Of a stretch of DNA of 38,718 nt, positions 1 through 7,622 are shown in pieces. How positions within the stretch are numbered: position 1 is the stretch's first letter; the number at the start of each line of letters is the position of its first letter. Under the pieces are notes generated by a model that worked only from the letters and a program-made list of their open reading frames with translations, made no database searches and had not been told where the DNA came from. The position numbers were made by a program, and so were the translations under genes. This stretch comes from W589 sp964611805 (lineage in GTDB: Bacteria; Chloroflexota; Dehalococcoidia; Dehalococcoidales; Fen-1064), in the NCBI GenBank assembly GCA_964611805.1, contig CAZTBG010000013.1, positions 1 through 38,718 of the forward strand. Direction: 5' to 3'.

Positions 1-54
1 CCCACGGCCTCAGCCTCCGCAGGGCTGCGCTCTATCCAACTGAGCTACAAGCGC
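1..54 (-). tRNA. tRNA-Arg (anticodon GCG), cut off at its 3' part by the window start
   Basis: Read on the minus strand, the acceptor strand GCGCTTG is followed by TA, a D stem GCTC/GAGC, an anticodon stem CAGCC/GGCTG with loop CTGCGGA, a 5-nt variable loop and the start of the T stem (GTGGG). The remaining T arm and 3' acceptor strand lie outside the window. The loop gives anticodon GCG, which reads CGC and CGU arginine codons. Most bacteria use an ACG anticodon deaminated to ICG for this box, so GCG is somewhat unusual. Confidence 0.85.
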
Positions 55-65
55 CTGAATAAAAA

Positions 66-152
66 TGGTGCCGAAGGTGAGATTTGAACTCACACGCCCT
101 TAAAGGACACTACGCCCTGAACGTAGCGCGTCTGCCATTCCGCCACTTCGGC
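66..152 (-). tRNA. tRNA-Leu (anticodon CAG)
   Basis: The minus strand shows a complete class II tRNA. It has acceptor GCCGAAG/CTTCGGC, a D arm GCGG...GCGC, an anticodon stem CTACG/CGTAG with loop TTCAGGG (anticodon CAG), a long variable arm typical of leucine tRNAs, and a T arm around GTTCAAATC. Discriminator A and a genomically encoded CCA occupy the last four bases. It lies 11 bp from the partial tRNA-Arg on the same strand, so the two are probably co-transcribed. Confidence 0.95.
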
Positions 153-210
153 ACAGTCTTCACATAACTTTAACCCATCGCGGCAAAGTCGTCAATAGTC
201 GTCTCGTGCT

Positions 211-1755
211 TCAGAAACCAGTCGGCCAGGACTGGAGATTTTTCTTGCTGACAAAGCCGTTCCTGCGCTCATGCATTATTTCCAGACAGTCGACGATGTA
301 TTTTCTGGTGTCCCGTGGGTCGATGACGTCTTCCAGCAAGCCAACGCTGGCAGCATCCCAGGGGGCGCTATCTAATTCCATCTTTTTGATATACTTCTGT
401 CTCTCCGTCTCGGGGTCCTCTGCTTCCTCTATCCGGTTGCGAAAGGCCACGTTGGCGGCTGCTTCCGGCGCCATAAAGCTGATTTCTCCGGTTGTCATCG
501 ATACCAGAAAGTCGGCGCCACAGTTGGAGCCGCACATGTTGGAAATAGCCATGCCGTAGGCCTTGCGCACGATTACAGTTATCTTGGGGACACTGGCCAG
601 AGCCAGGGCTTCCATCCAGGTCATTATCTTCAGAGAAATCTTTCTCCGCTCGGCTGGTCTACCTACAAGGAAACCGGGGGTGTCGGCTAGATGAACGAGC
701 GGGATGTTATAGGTATCACAGAGGCAGATGAAGCTAGCGGCCTTTTCGCATTCATCGGGGCCAGCAGCTCCGGCGTTATGCATTGTCTGGCTGGCGATAA
801 TACCCACGACCCTTCCGTTCATCCGGGCGAGGCATGTAATCAGTGCCTTGGCAAAAAACGGCTTAAGCTCGAATAACCTGCCATCATCGACTATCTCCTT
901 TATGACCTGGTGCATGTCATAGACCCGGTTTGCCTTGTCCGGGATAATCTTTAACAATTTCTCCGACTTTCGGTCGGGAGGGTCATTCGTTATTACACGA
1001 GGTGGCTCTTCATCACAGGTCTGGGGCAGGTAGCTCAGCATATTCCGAATAATCTGCATGCAGTGCTCATCGTCTTCGGCGAAGGCGTCCACCAGACCGG
1101 TGACCTCAGCATGTAGCTGCCAGCCGCCTAGCTCTTCCGGGGTGGTCTTCTCTTCCAGGGCGACTTCCAGTACCCTGGGTCCGGAGACGGCCATGCAGGT
1201 CCCTTTGACCATCACCACGAGGTCGGAGATGGCTGCCGTCCAGGTGGGGTCACCGAAGCAATTGCCCATGATGGCGGTGATATGGGGTGTCCTCCGAGGG
1301 TAGAGAAGGTTCGGGGCGGGGTAGGTGACCGCGAGCACGCCAATAGAGCCCTGGACAGTCTGTATATTAACGCCGCCGCTCTCACCAAGCCGGATGACCG
1401 GGAAGTTTTGCTCCTGAGTCAATTCTGGGTATAGTCCCCTGGAGCGACCCTTGATAGTACCACTACCGGCAAGGATAGTGTTATCGTCGGCGCGGATTAT
1501 GACAGTGCGACCGTCTATCTTGCCGTATCCGTTTACCTTATTAGCGGGCATTTCCCGTCCATCGGGGGAGCGTAACTGCCGCAGAAGGCCCTCCTCCATC
1601 CATGTCCCCGGGTCGACCAGTTTCTCTATCCGCTCCCTGACAGTGATATGACCGCGCTCACGGTGCCGGGCTATCCTTTCTGGACTCCCCATTTGACGGC
1701 CTATTTCCTGGCGCCTCTTGAGCTCATCTAATGCAGCCTGTTTGTCCATTCTCAT
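211..1755 (-). CDS. Acyl-CoA carboxylase carboxyltransferase subunit (PccB/MmdA family)
   Basis: The 514-residue product has the two crotonase-fold halves of biotin-dependent carboxyltransferases. The N-terminal half contains RERIEKLVDPGTWMEEG and the oxyanion motif GESGGVN. The C-terminal half contains HLADTPGF and GSNCGADF. This family transfers carboxyl between carboxybiotin and an acyl-CoA (propionyl-, acetyl- or methylmalonyl-CoA); the substrate cannot be read from sequence. Length is normal for the family. No biotin carboxylase or biotin carrier gene is nearby. The first ATG follows AGAGGAG at short spacing; a second ATG two codons in has better spacing, so the start is uncertain by two residues. 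A second, more canonical paralogue lies at 13670-15241. This copy is divergent in the C-terminal half (SMTTGEISFMAPEAAANVAF), so the two probably use different substrates. Confidence 0.9.
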   Translation of the reverse strand: MRMDKQAALDELKRRQEIGRQMGSPERIARHRERGHITVRERIEKLVDPGTWMEEGLLRQLRSPDGREMPANKVNGYGKIDGRTVIIRADDNTILAGSGTIKGRSRGLYPELTQEQNFPVIRLGESGGVNIQTVQGSIGVLAVTYPAPNLLYPRRTPHITAIMGNCFGDPTWTAAISDLVVMVKGTCMAVSGPRVLEVALEEKTTPEELGGWQLHAEVTGLVDAFAEDDEHCMQIIRNMLSYLPQTCDEEPPRVITNDPPDRKSEKLLKIIPDKANRVYDMHQVIKEIVDDGRLFELKPFFAKALITCLARMNGRVVGIIASQTMHNAGAAGPDECEKAASFICLCDTYNIPLVHLADTPGFLVGRPAERRKISLKIMTWMEALALASVPKITVIVRKAYGMAISNMCGSNCGADFLVSMTTGEISFMAPEAAANVAFRNRIEEAEDPETERQKYIKKMELDSAPWDAASVGLLEDVIDPRDTRKYIVDCLEIMHERRNGFVSKKNLQSWPTGF

Positions 1756-1789
1756 AGTCTCCTCTGATAACTACTGTGTTTCGACTGAA

Positions 1790-1819
1790 AGTATATCGCC
1801 TTTTGTTCAATATCTTCAA
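1790..1819 (-). promoter_or_regulatory. Sigma-70-type promoter for the carboxyltransferase gene
   Basis: On the minus strand, TTGAAG (1814-1819) and TATACT (1790-1795) are 18 bp apart, about 35 bp upstream of the start codon. It lies back to back with the M16 peptidase promoter, so the two divergent genes share a compact control region. Confidence 0.5.
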
Positions 1820-1820
1820 A

Positions 1821-1849
1821 TTGACCTTGGCCAGGTGTAGCATTAGAAT
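1821..1849 (+). promoter_or_regulatory. Sigma-70-type promoter for the M16 peptidase gene
   Basis: TTGACC (1821-1826) and TAGAAT (1844-1849) are exactly 17 bp apart. Predicted transcription begins near 1856, giving a very short leader that holds only the AGAGG ribosome-binding site. Confidence 0.6.
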
Positions 1850-1867
1850 GTTAATAGAGGCGATAGA

Positions 1868-3130
1868 TTGTATCTGAAGACCACCCTTGATAATGGACTA
1901 CGTCTTGTTACCAGCACCATGCCCCATAGACGCTCGGTGTCTGTCTGTGTTTTCCTTGCGGTGGGTTCCCGGTACGAGACAGGGGCGGAGGCTGGTATCT
2001 CACACTTCATTGAGCACCTCTGTTTCAAAGGTACACCGAAGCGGGCTGCACCCAGGGACATTGCCGTTGCAATCGAGGGGGTGGGAGGTATCCTCAACGC
2101 TGCTACGGATAGGGAGTTGACGCTATACTGGTGTAAGGTGGCCCCGCCTCACCTCTCACTGGCACTGGACGTTCTGGCGGATATCCTGCTGCATTCCAAA
2201 CTGGATCCGGCGGAGATTGAGCGGGAGCGCTATGTTATTTTCGAGGAAATACATGCCATCAAGGATTCGCCTTATCAACAGGTGGGTATGCTGATTGATG
2301 AACTCCTCTGGCCGGACCACCCACTGGGACGTGATGTTGCCGGTAATGTGGAATCGGTGTCGGCAATCACGCGAGAAATGATTGTGAACTTCATGGCAGG
2401 CCGGTACCTGCCTGCCAGTGCGGTGGTCGCCGTTGCCGGCGATATCAAGCACGATGAGGTTGTTGGCGCGGTCAATGAGGCTTTTGGTAGCTGGCGTGGT
2501 CAACGACAACGTGGTGGCTACCTGGCATATGAAGAGAAGCCGAATCCGCGGCTGCGGATAGAGAACCGTGATACCGAACAGACTCACCTCTGTCTGGCGC
2601 TGCCCGGCCTGCCTTTACTGCATCCGAAACGCTATGCCCTCGACCTGCTCAACACCATTCTGGGAGAGGGTATGAGCAGTCGGCTATTCGTAGAAATACG
2701 TGACAAGTTGGGCCTGGCATACAGCATCCACAGCTATACGGAGCACCTTTATGACACCGGGTCAATGGTCATCTATGCCGGTGTGGAGCATGAGAAGCTA
2801 CCTGTGGTTATCAGGGCCATAATGGAGCAGCTGGTACTGCTCCATAAGCCCGTCTCTGAATCTGAGCTCACCAAGGCGAAGGAACTGTCCAAGGGGCGAC
2901 TGCTGCTGCGGATGGAGGATAGCCGCAACGTTGCTAGCTGGGCGGGCGGGCAGGAAATTCTCACCAACAAGATTCTCGACGTTGACCAGGTAGTGTCCAT
3001 TATTGATGCCGTTACCCCTGAAGAGATAGCAGAAGTGACGCAAGAGCTTATGGTCGAAGACCAGCTCCGTCTGGCGGTAGTCGGTCCGGCGAAAGATGGT
3101 GATGAGCTGAAGGGGTTGCTCAGGCTGTAG
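1868..3130 (+). CDS. M16 family zinc metallopeptidase (processing-peptidase-like)
   Basis: The 420-residue protein carries the inverted zinc motif HFIEH (residues 46-50) and the distal glutamate in FEEIH near residue 127, the HxxEH-x76-E arrangement of active M16 (pitrilysin/MPP) peptidases. The C-terminal half has the usual second M16 domain (GLPLLHPKRYALDLLNTIL, GMSSRLF). Single-chain members of this length resemble bacterial YmxG/MPP-beta-like proteases that degrade peptides; the substrate is unknown. The start is a TTG placed 7 nt after AGAGG. The frame has no ATG near the family N-terminus (YLKTTLDNGLRL), which supports the TTG. It is transcribed away from the carboxyltransferase and converges on groEL. 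Confidence 0.9.
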   Translation: MYLKTTLDNGLRLVTSTMPHRRSVSVCVFLAVGSRYETGAEAGISHFIEHLCFKGTPKRAAPRDIAVAIEGVGGILNAATDRELTLYWCKVAPPHLSLALDVLADILLHSKLDPAEIERERYVIFEEIHAIKDSPYQQVGMLIDELLWPDHPLGRDVAGNVESVSAITREMIVNFMAGRYLPASAVVAVAGDIKHDEVVGAVNEAFGSWRGQRQRGGYLAYEEKPNPRLRIENRDTEQTHLCLALPGLPLLHPKRYALDLLNTILGEGMSSRLFVEIRDKLGLAYSIHSYTEHLYDTGSMVIYAGVEHEKLPVVIRAIMEQLVLLHKPVSESELTKAKELSKGRLLLRMEDSRNVASWAGGQEILTNKILDVDQVVSIIDAVTPEEIAEVTQELMVEDQLRLAVVGPAKDGDELKGLLRL

Positions 3131-3160
3131 GCGGTTGCCTCGATGCATGAACGTGAAAGA

Positions 3161-3195
3161 AGAAAGCCGTGGCTTCAAAACCACGGCTTTCTATG
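3161..3195. terminator. Bidirectional hairpin terminator between the M16 gene and groEL
   Basis: A perfect 12-bp stem AGAAAGCCGTGG / CCACGGCTTTCT (3161-3172 and 3181-3192) encloses an 8-nt loop. It sits between two convergent genes ending at 3130 and 3216. T-rich sequence on each side makes it plausible as a terminator in both directions. Confidence 0.75.
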
Positions 3196-3215
3196 CTTTT
3201 CTCAGAAGGTACCGA

Positions 3216-4832
3216 CTACATCATGCCCATGTCCGGTGACGGCATTGCCGGTGCCTGTTCTTTCTCAGGAATATCGGTTACCAGTGAATCGGTTATCAGG
3301 ACCATGGAGGCAATACTGGTGGCGTTTTGAAGGGCAGACCTGACCACCTTGGTGGGGTCGATGATACCCTTCTCGACCATGTTGCCGAACTCACCACCCC
3401 AGGCATCATAGCCGATGCCTGGCTTGCTCTTTTTGACAGCATCCACGATTACCGCACCGTCTTTACCAGCATTCTCAGCAATAGCCCGAATCGGCTCCTC
3501 GACGGCCTTGCGGACAATGTCAACACCGGTAGCTGCATCACCCTTAACATTCAGCTTTTTAAGGACTGGCAGGGCATTGAGCAGGGCAACACCGCCGCCG
3601 GGCAGGATGCCCTCTTCGACGGCTGCCCGGGTAGCCGATAATGCATCCTCAACGCGGTGCTTTCTCTCTTTGAGCTCGACTTCGGTAGCAGCACCGACCT
3701 TAATGACAGCAACTCCACCGACCAGCTTCGCCTGCCGCTCCTGGAGTTTCTCTCGGTCAAAATCAGAGGTCGTTTCCTCTATCTGTGCCTTTATTTGCTT
3801 GATTCTTGCCGTAATTGCTTCCTCTGGACCCCTACCCTCGACGATGGTAGTATTGTCCTTGTCGGCGGTTACACGGCGGGCCCTTCCCAGGTCCTCGATG
3901 GTGACCGAGTCTAGCTTTCGCCCAATCTCTTCGGAAATCACCGTACCGCCGGTAAGAATGGCAATATCTTCGAGCATTGCCTTACGTCGGTCGCCGAATC
4001 CGGGCGCTTTGACTGCCAGGACATTGAGCGTTCCTCGCAGCTTGTTGACCACCAAAGTAGCCAGTGCTTCACCGTCGACGTCCTCGGCAATTATCAGCAG
4101 GTTCTTCGATACCTGTAGTATCTTCTCCAGGGCCGGTAGAAAGTCGGATATGGCCGAGATTTTTTTGTCGGTAATCAGGATATAGGGGTCCTCAATGACT
4201 GTCTCCATCTTCTCTGAATTGGTGACGAAGTAGGCACTGATGTAACCACGGTCAAACTGCATACCCTCGACAAACTCGGTCTCATACTCAAGGCCCTTGG
4301 ACTCCTCAACGGTGATGACCCCGTCCTTGCCGACCTTCTCCATGACCTCAGCAATCAGGTCACCAATCTTCCGGTCGACCGCTGTCATTGTGGCCACCTG
4401 GGCTATCTGCTCTTTGCCTTTGACCTCGGTGGAGACTTTCTTCAATTGTTCAATTATCGCCTCGGTTGCCATCTCGATACCCTTCTTGAGCTCCATTGGT
4501 TCGGCACCGGCGGCGATGTTTTTAAAACCATTGATAATGATCGCGTGTGCCAGGATGGTTGATGTCGTCGTGCCGTCACCACAGGCGTCATTGGTCTTGG
4601 TGGCGGCTTCCTTGACCAACTGGACACCCATGTTTTCGAACGGGTCGGGAAGTTCGATGTCCTTGGCGATAGTGACACCGTCGTCAATTACTGACGGTGC
4701 TCCCCACTTCTTGTCCAGGGCCACACAATGTCCCCTCGGCCCCAGGGTTACCCTGACGGCATCAGCCAGGGTGTCAATTCCTCTCTTCAGGGCATGCCTG
4801 ACCTCTTCATCGAATAATATCTGTTTAGCCAT
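3216..4832 (-). CDS. groEL: Chaperonin GroEL (60 kDa)
   Basis: The 538-residue product is a group I chaperonin that folds proteins inside an ATP-driven double ring capped by GroES. Visible landmarks are the N-terminal KQILFDEEVRHALKRG, the phosphate-binding VTLGPRGHCV, the ATPase motif GDGTTTSTILAHAI near residue 87, the apical-domain EGMQFDRGYISAYFVTN, and a short Met-rich tail ending DMGMM. Length is normal. The start follows AGGAGGAGAG, a very strong ribosome-binding site. It lies 28 bp after groES in one operon controlled by the CIRCE-like operator upstream of groES. Confidence 0.98.
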   Translation of the reverse strand: MAKQILFDEEVRHALKRGIDTLADAVRVTLGPRGHCVALDKKWGAPSVIDDGVTIAKDIELPDPFENMGVQLVKEAATKTNDACGDGTTTSTILAHAIIINGFKNIAAGAEPMELKKGIEMATEAIIEQLKKVSTEVKGKEQIAQVATMTAVDRKIGDLIAEVMEKVGKDGVITVEESKGLEYETEFVEGMQFDRGYISAYFVTNSEKMETVIEDPYILITDKKISAISDFLPALEKILQVSKNLLIIAEDVDGEALATLVVNKLRGTLNVLAVKAPGFGDRRKAMLEDIAILTGGTVISEEIGRKLDSVTIEDLGRARRVTADKDNTTIVEGRGPEEAITARIKQIKAQIEETTSDFDREKLQERQAKLVGGVAVIKVGAATEVELKERKHRVEDALSATRAAVEEGILPGGGVALLNALPVLKKLNVKGDAATGVDIVRKAVEEPIRAIAENAGKDGAVIVDAVKKSKPGIGYDAWGGEFGNMVEKGIIDPTKVVRSALQNATSIASMVLITDSLVTDIPEKEQAPAMPSPDMGMM

Positions 4833-4860
4833 TAACTCTCCTCCTTACTCCTGGCTCAAC

Positions 4861-5160
4861 CTATTTTTTCGGTTTTTTGGCGAGGATATCACTCTCTCGT
4901 AATATCACCAGCTCTTCATCATCTATCTTAATCTCGGTACCGCCATATTTGGCGTAGATTACGATATCCCCCACACTGACATCCATCGCAATTCGTTTGC
5001 CGTCATCGGAAAGTCGCCCCGGGCCCACAGCCAGAACCTTTCCCTCCTGGGGCTTCTCTTTGGCAGTATCGGGCAGGACAATACCCCCTTTGGTCACTTC
5101 TTCCTTCTCGATAGGCTTAACGACCAGGCGGTCGGCCATCGGTTGAAGCTTAATTGCCAT
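4861..5160 (-). CDS. groES: Co-chaperonin GroES (10 kDa)
   Basis: The 99-residue protein is the lid of the GroEL chamber. It begins MAIKLQPMADRLVVKPIEKEE, continues with the mobile loop (VTKGGIVLPDTAKEKPQEG) that contacts GroEL, and has the closing VIYAKYGGTEIKIDDEELVILRESDILA. Length is typical. It is the first gene of the operon, preceded by a GAGGAGAGGAGA ribosome-binding region, a CIRCE-like operator and a near-consensus promoter. Confidence 0.98.
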   Translation of the reverse strand: MAIKLQPMADRLVVKPIEKEEVTKGGIVLPDTAKEKPQEGKVLAVGPGRLSDDGKRIAMDVSVGDIVIYAKYGGTEIKIDDEELVILRESDILAKKPKK

Positions 5161-5190
5161 TCTCCTCTCCTCTCTTATTGTACCACAATT

Positions 5191-5217
5191 TTAGCAGTCT
5201 TACCCTAAGACTGCTAA
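5191..5217 (-). promoter_or_regulatory. CIRCE-like HrcA operator with a compensated change in both arms
   Basis: A perfect 9-bp inverted repeat TTAGCAGTC-N9-GACTGCTAA lies about 30 bp upstream of groES. The CIRCE consensus is TTAGCACTC-N9-GAGTGCTAA. Spacing and all but one position per arm match, and the single C-to-G change is mirrored in the other arm. The site overlaps the expected transcription start, where HrcA would block transcription until heat shock. No hrcA gene is in the window. Confidence 0.9.
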
Positions 5218-5222
5218 GTACT

Positions 5223-5251
5223 ATAATAACTTAGACGGAAATATGTCGCAA
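5223..5251 (-). promoter_or_regulatory. groESL promoter
   Basis: On the minus strand, TTGCGA (5246-5251) and TATTAT (5223-5228) are exactly 17 bp apart. The predicted start of transcription falls at the upstream edge of the CIRCE-like repeat, the standard arrangement for HrcA-repressed groESL operons. Confidence 0.75.
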
Positions 5252-5397
5252 ATCAGTGGAGAACTGTTCACAGGCATTGATAGCCAGTGATAGGCCTATA
5301 TTATAAGAAAACTTGTACTATCTATCGAGAGTAACCACCAAATGTTGTGTTTAGGGTGTTTTTTGCAGTAATTGTCTGCCCCAGAGAGTGTAGCAAC

Positions 5398-5426
5398 TTG
5401 CAAGGGGGGAGGGTGATTGCTATAAT
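5398..5426 (+). promoter_or_regulatory. Promoter of the amidohydrolase gene, implying a leaderless mRNA
   Basis: TTGCAA (5398-5403) and a perfect TATAAT (5421-5426) are separated by 17 bp. The expected start of transcription, 6-7 bp after the -10 box, coincides with the ATG at 5433. Confidence 0.75.
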
Positions 5427-5432
5427 CGGACG

Positions 5433-6272
5433 ATGATTATTGACTTTCACACGCACGTTTTTTCGCCAAAGGTAAAGGAGAACCGCGACAGATATATTGA
5501 GAACGACCCCTGTTTCGCTTCGCTTTACTCTTCCCCCAAGGCGAAGATGGCTACGGCCGATGAGCTGGTTGAGAGCATGGACAGGGATGGGGTTGATGTC
5601 TCGGTGGTTATGAACGGCGGATGGACCACCCATGAATTTTGTGTGGAAACCAACGACTATATACTGGAGTCGATAGCCCGTCACCCGAAACGTCTGATTG
5701 GCTTCTGTACTGTCCAGCCACATCTGGCTGAGGCTGCTGTCGCTGAGATTGAGCGCTGTGTCCGTGGGGGGGTGAGGGGTGTCGGTGAGATAAGGCCGGA
5801 CTCGCAGTCGTTACAGCCTGAGACACTGGCACCCATTATCGAGGTCATCAGAGAGCATAATCTCATTCTGTTGACTCACGCATCGGAGCCGGTGGGTCAC
5901 CAGTACGCTGGCAAGGGGAGTGTAACGCCGGAGCGACTTTACGCCCTGATTACGACGTATCCGGACATTACTTATGTGTGTGCTCACTGGGGGGGAGGTC
6001 TGCCCTTCTACGCCCTGATGCCTGAGGTGAAGGAAGTGCTGCGAAACGTCTTTTTCGACAGCGCGGCTTCGCCTTTTCTCTATATTCCCGAGGTATATAA
6101 ACAGGTCGGTGAGCTTGTCGGCTTTGACAGGGTTCTATTTGGCAGTGACTATCCGCTGATGCCGCAGGGCCGACTCCTGAGGGAGATTGATACCCTGAAC
6201 CTGTCACCGGAAGTGAAAGAGCAGATTCTGTCCGGCAATGCCCGGAGGTTGCTGGGTATCACCGGCGATTGA
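5433..6272 (+). CDS. Amidohydrolase-2 family metal-dependent hydrolase
   Basis: The 279-residue TIM-barrel protein belongs to the amidohydrolase-related family (PF04909 type), which includes decarboxylases and hydrolases acting on carboxylated or lactone substrates. Metal and catalytic residues are visible as HTH (His6, His8), LLTHAS (His149), CAHWGGG (His185) and FGSDYP (Asp239). The specific substrate is not evident. HxH must be close to the N-terminus, which fixes the ATG. No usable Shine-Dalgarno sequence lies at proper distance, and the promoter places transcription start on the ATG itself, so translation is probably leaderless. thpR follows 40 bp downstream. Confidence 0.85.
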   Translation: MIIDFHTHVFSPKVKENRDRYIENDPCFASLYSSPKAKMATADELVESMDRDGVDVSVVMNGGWTTHEFCVETNDYILESIARHPKRLIGFCTVQPHLAEAAVAEIERCVRGGVRGVGEIRPDSQSLQPETLAPIIEVIREHNLILLTHASEPVGHQYAGKGSVTPERLYALITTYPDITYVCAHWGGGLPFYALMPEVKEVLRNVFFDSAASPFLYIPEVYKQVGELVGFDRVLFGSDYPLMPQGRLLREIDTLNLSPEVKEQILSGNARRLLGITGD

Positions 6273-6312
6273 AACAGCAAGCAACTCTGTGGCAAATTCG
6301 AGGTCTTGAGCT

Positions 6313-6897
6313 ATGGAACAGGTACGGTCATTCGTCGCTATTGAGCTTCCGGGGGGACTGAAAGACGAACTGGTGGAACTCAGCGAGCGCTTGAAGTCCG
6401 GTGGTTACCCCGGTGTCAGATGGGTTGACCCGAGAGGAATTCACCTGACGCTGAAATTCCTGGGTAATGTGGCTGTGGACCGGCTCGATGACATCACCGA
6501 GGTGCTGACGGAGGCTGCCAGAGGGATTTCCCCTTTTCGACTTGAGGTCGGGGGGTTGGGTGTCTTCCCCAATCCGAGGGGGGTCCGGGTAGCCTGGGTG
6601 GGGATGCATGGGGATACCGACAAGCTCCAGCAGTTGCAGCAACGGGTCGAGTCCGGTCTGGTTACGCTTGGCTTTGCTGCAGAATCAAGACGGTTCACGC
6701 CGCATCTGACCCTGGCCCGGGTTCGAGACCAGGTATCGCCGGAGGAGCGACAGAGGTTCGGGCAGGTCATTGAAGGCACTGATTTCGAGGCCAGGCACAA
6801 AATTGAGGTCGATACGGTCTACCTGATGAGAAGTCAGTTGACCAGACAAGGTGCTGTTTACAGTCGGCTCAGTTCGGTTGGTTTGGGAAAGGGTTAA
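6313..6897 (+). CDS. thpR: RNA 2',3'-cyclic phosphodiesterase (2'-5' RNA ligase family)
   Basis: The 194-residue protein has the two HxTx motifs of the 2H phosphoesterase superfamily, HLTL at His44 and HLTL at His131, in the bilobal layout of LigT/ThpR (RSFVAIELP start, GLGVFPNPRGVRVAW middle). Family members open 2',3'-cyclic phosphates at RNA ends and can ligate tRNA halves in vitro; their role in vivo is poorly defined. Length is typical. The ATG follows GAGG at 9 nt. It is followed after 17 bp by the cupin gene, suggesting co-transcription. Confidence 0.92.
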   Translation: MEQVRSFVAIELPGGLKDELVELSERLKSGGYPGVRWVDPRGIHLTLKFLGNVAVDRLDDITEVLTEAARGISPFRLEVGGLGVFPNPRGVRVAWVGMHGDTDKLQQLQQRVESGLVTLGFAAESRRFTPHLTLARVRDQVSPEERQRFGQVIEGTDFEARHKIEVDTVYLMRSQLTRQGAVYSRLSSVGLGKG

Positions 6898-6914
6898 ACA
6901 GTAAGGAGGTAGAC

Positions 6915-7265
6915 ATGAAAGTAGTTAACATTGGAGATGTCGCTGCTCAGGAAGCAAGTGACAATCCGATTTTCCGGGGTAAGGTCAGCGTACAGCGTCT
7001 TATTGGTGACAGTAACGACGAGCTTCGGGTTAGCGTGGTTAATTTCAGTCCCGGTGCTGTTAACGTATTTCATACCCATACCTTTGACCAGGTTCTGTAC
7101 GTTACTGAGGGCGAGGGAATCGTGGCCACGGAGGAGAAGGAGGTAAGGGTTACACCCGGTACGATTATTCATATCCCGGCCGGGGAAAACCACTGGCATG
7201 GGGCCACCAGGAACTCGTCGTTCTCGCATATTGCTGTCATGCCACCGGGAGAAACCAGATTCTGA
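6915..7265 (+). CDS. Small single-domain cupin protein
   Basis: The 116-residue protein is one cupin barrel. Motif 1 is HTHTFDQVLYVTEGEG (His54, His56, with Gln at the usual Glu position). Motif 2 is PAGENHWHGA with the conserved histidine. Such proteins bind one metal ion and include sugar- or quercetin-handling enzymes, decarboxylases of the CMD/AhpD neighbourhood and sensors, so no function is assigned. AGGAGG lies 6 nt before the ATG. It is the last gene of the thpR transcript before a new promoter at 7308. Confidence 0.85.
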   Translation: MKVVNIGDVAAQEASDNPIFRGKVSVQRLIGDSNDELRVSVVNFSPGAVNVFHTHTFDQVLYVTEGEGIVATEEKEVRVTPGTIIHIPAGENHWHGATRNSSFSHIAVMPPGETRF

Positions 7266-7307
7266 AGCAGTTTTTAGCTTTTATTCACTTGTCAGGTAAG
7301 AAAGCTC

Positions 7308-7337
7308 TTGTCAAGTCTGGGTTGTTTAGTGTATACT
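7308..7337 (+). promoter_or_regulatory. Promoter upstream of the zinc-ribbon gene
   Basis: TTGTCA (7308-7313) and TATACT (7332-7337) are separated by 18 bp, about 35 bp upstream of the chosen TTG start. Confidence 0.6.
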
Positions 7338-7373
7338 TTGTGAAGTTTTTATTTAGGCTGGGAGGTGGACTCG

Positions 7374-7586
7374 TTGGAGACGTTTAATTTCCCCAAGTGT
7401 CAGAAATGCAAAGCCGGTGACCTGGTGCCCCTGTCTGATTTTGGCTCTCAAGGAGCAACCATCTGTTACAAGGCCTGGGTCTGCACCAATCCTTCATGTG
7501 GTTTCAACCTGAAGATACGGAACGGTGACGTTTACATTGACGAACCCATCATGAGTGGCGCTATGCATAGCGCCCGTACTCGCTAA
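7374..7586 (+). CDS. Small zinc-ribbon-like protein of unknown function
   Basis: The product is about 70 residues long. It has CQKC (Cys9, Cys12) and a second pair in CTNPSC (Cys37, Cys42), plus Cys31, consistent with one zinc ribbon (FPKCQKCKAGDLVPLSDFG...KAWVCTNPSCGFNLKIRNGDVYID). No catalytic feature is seen. Two starts are possible: GTG at 7365 overlaps the ribosome-binding site itself, whereas TTG at 7374 lies 8 nt after GGAGG (7361-7365), so TTG is preferred. It precedes the comF-like gene by 36 bp. Confidence 0.75.
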   Translation: METFNFPKCQKCKAGDLVPLSDFGSQGATICYKAWVCTNPSCGFNLKIRNGDVYIDEPIMSGAMHSARTR

Positions 7587-7622
7587 ATTCTCATCGGGTT
7601 TATCTCACGCTTTCCTTTAAGG

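Noticed and set aside
3415..4185. 256-codon open frame on the plus strand across groEL
   Set aside because: It is antisense to a certain gene and its Ser/Ala/Arg-rich translation is typical of a shadow frame.
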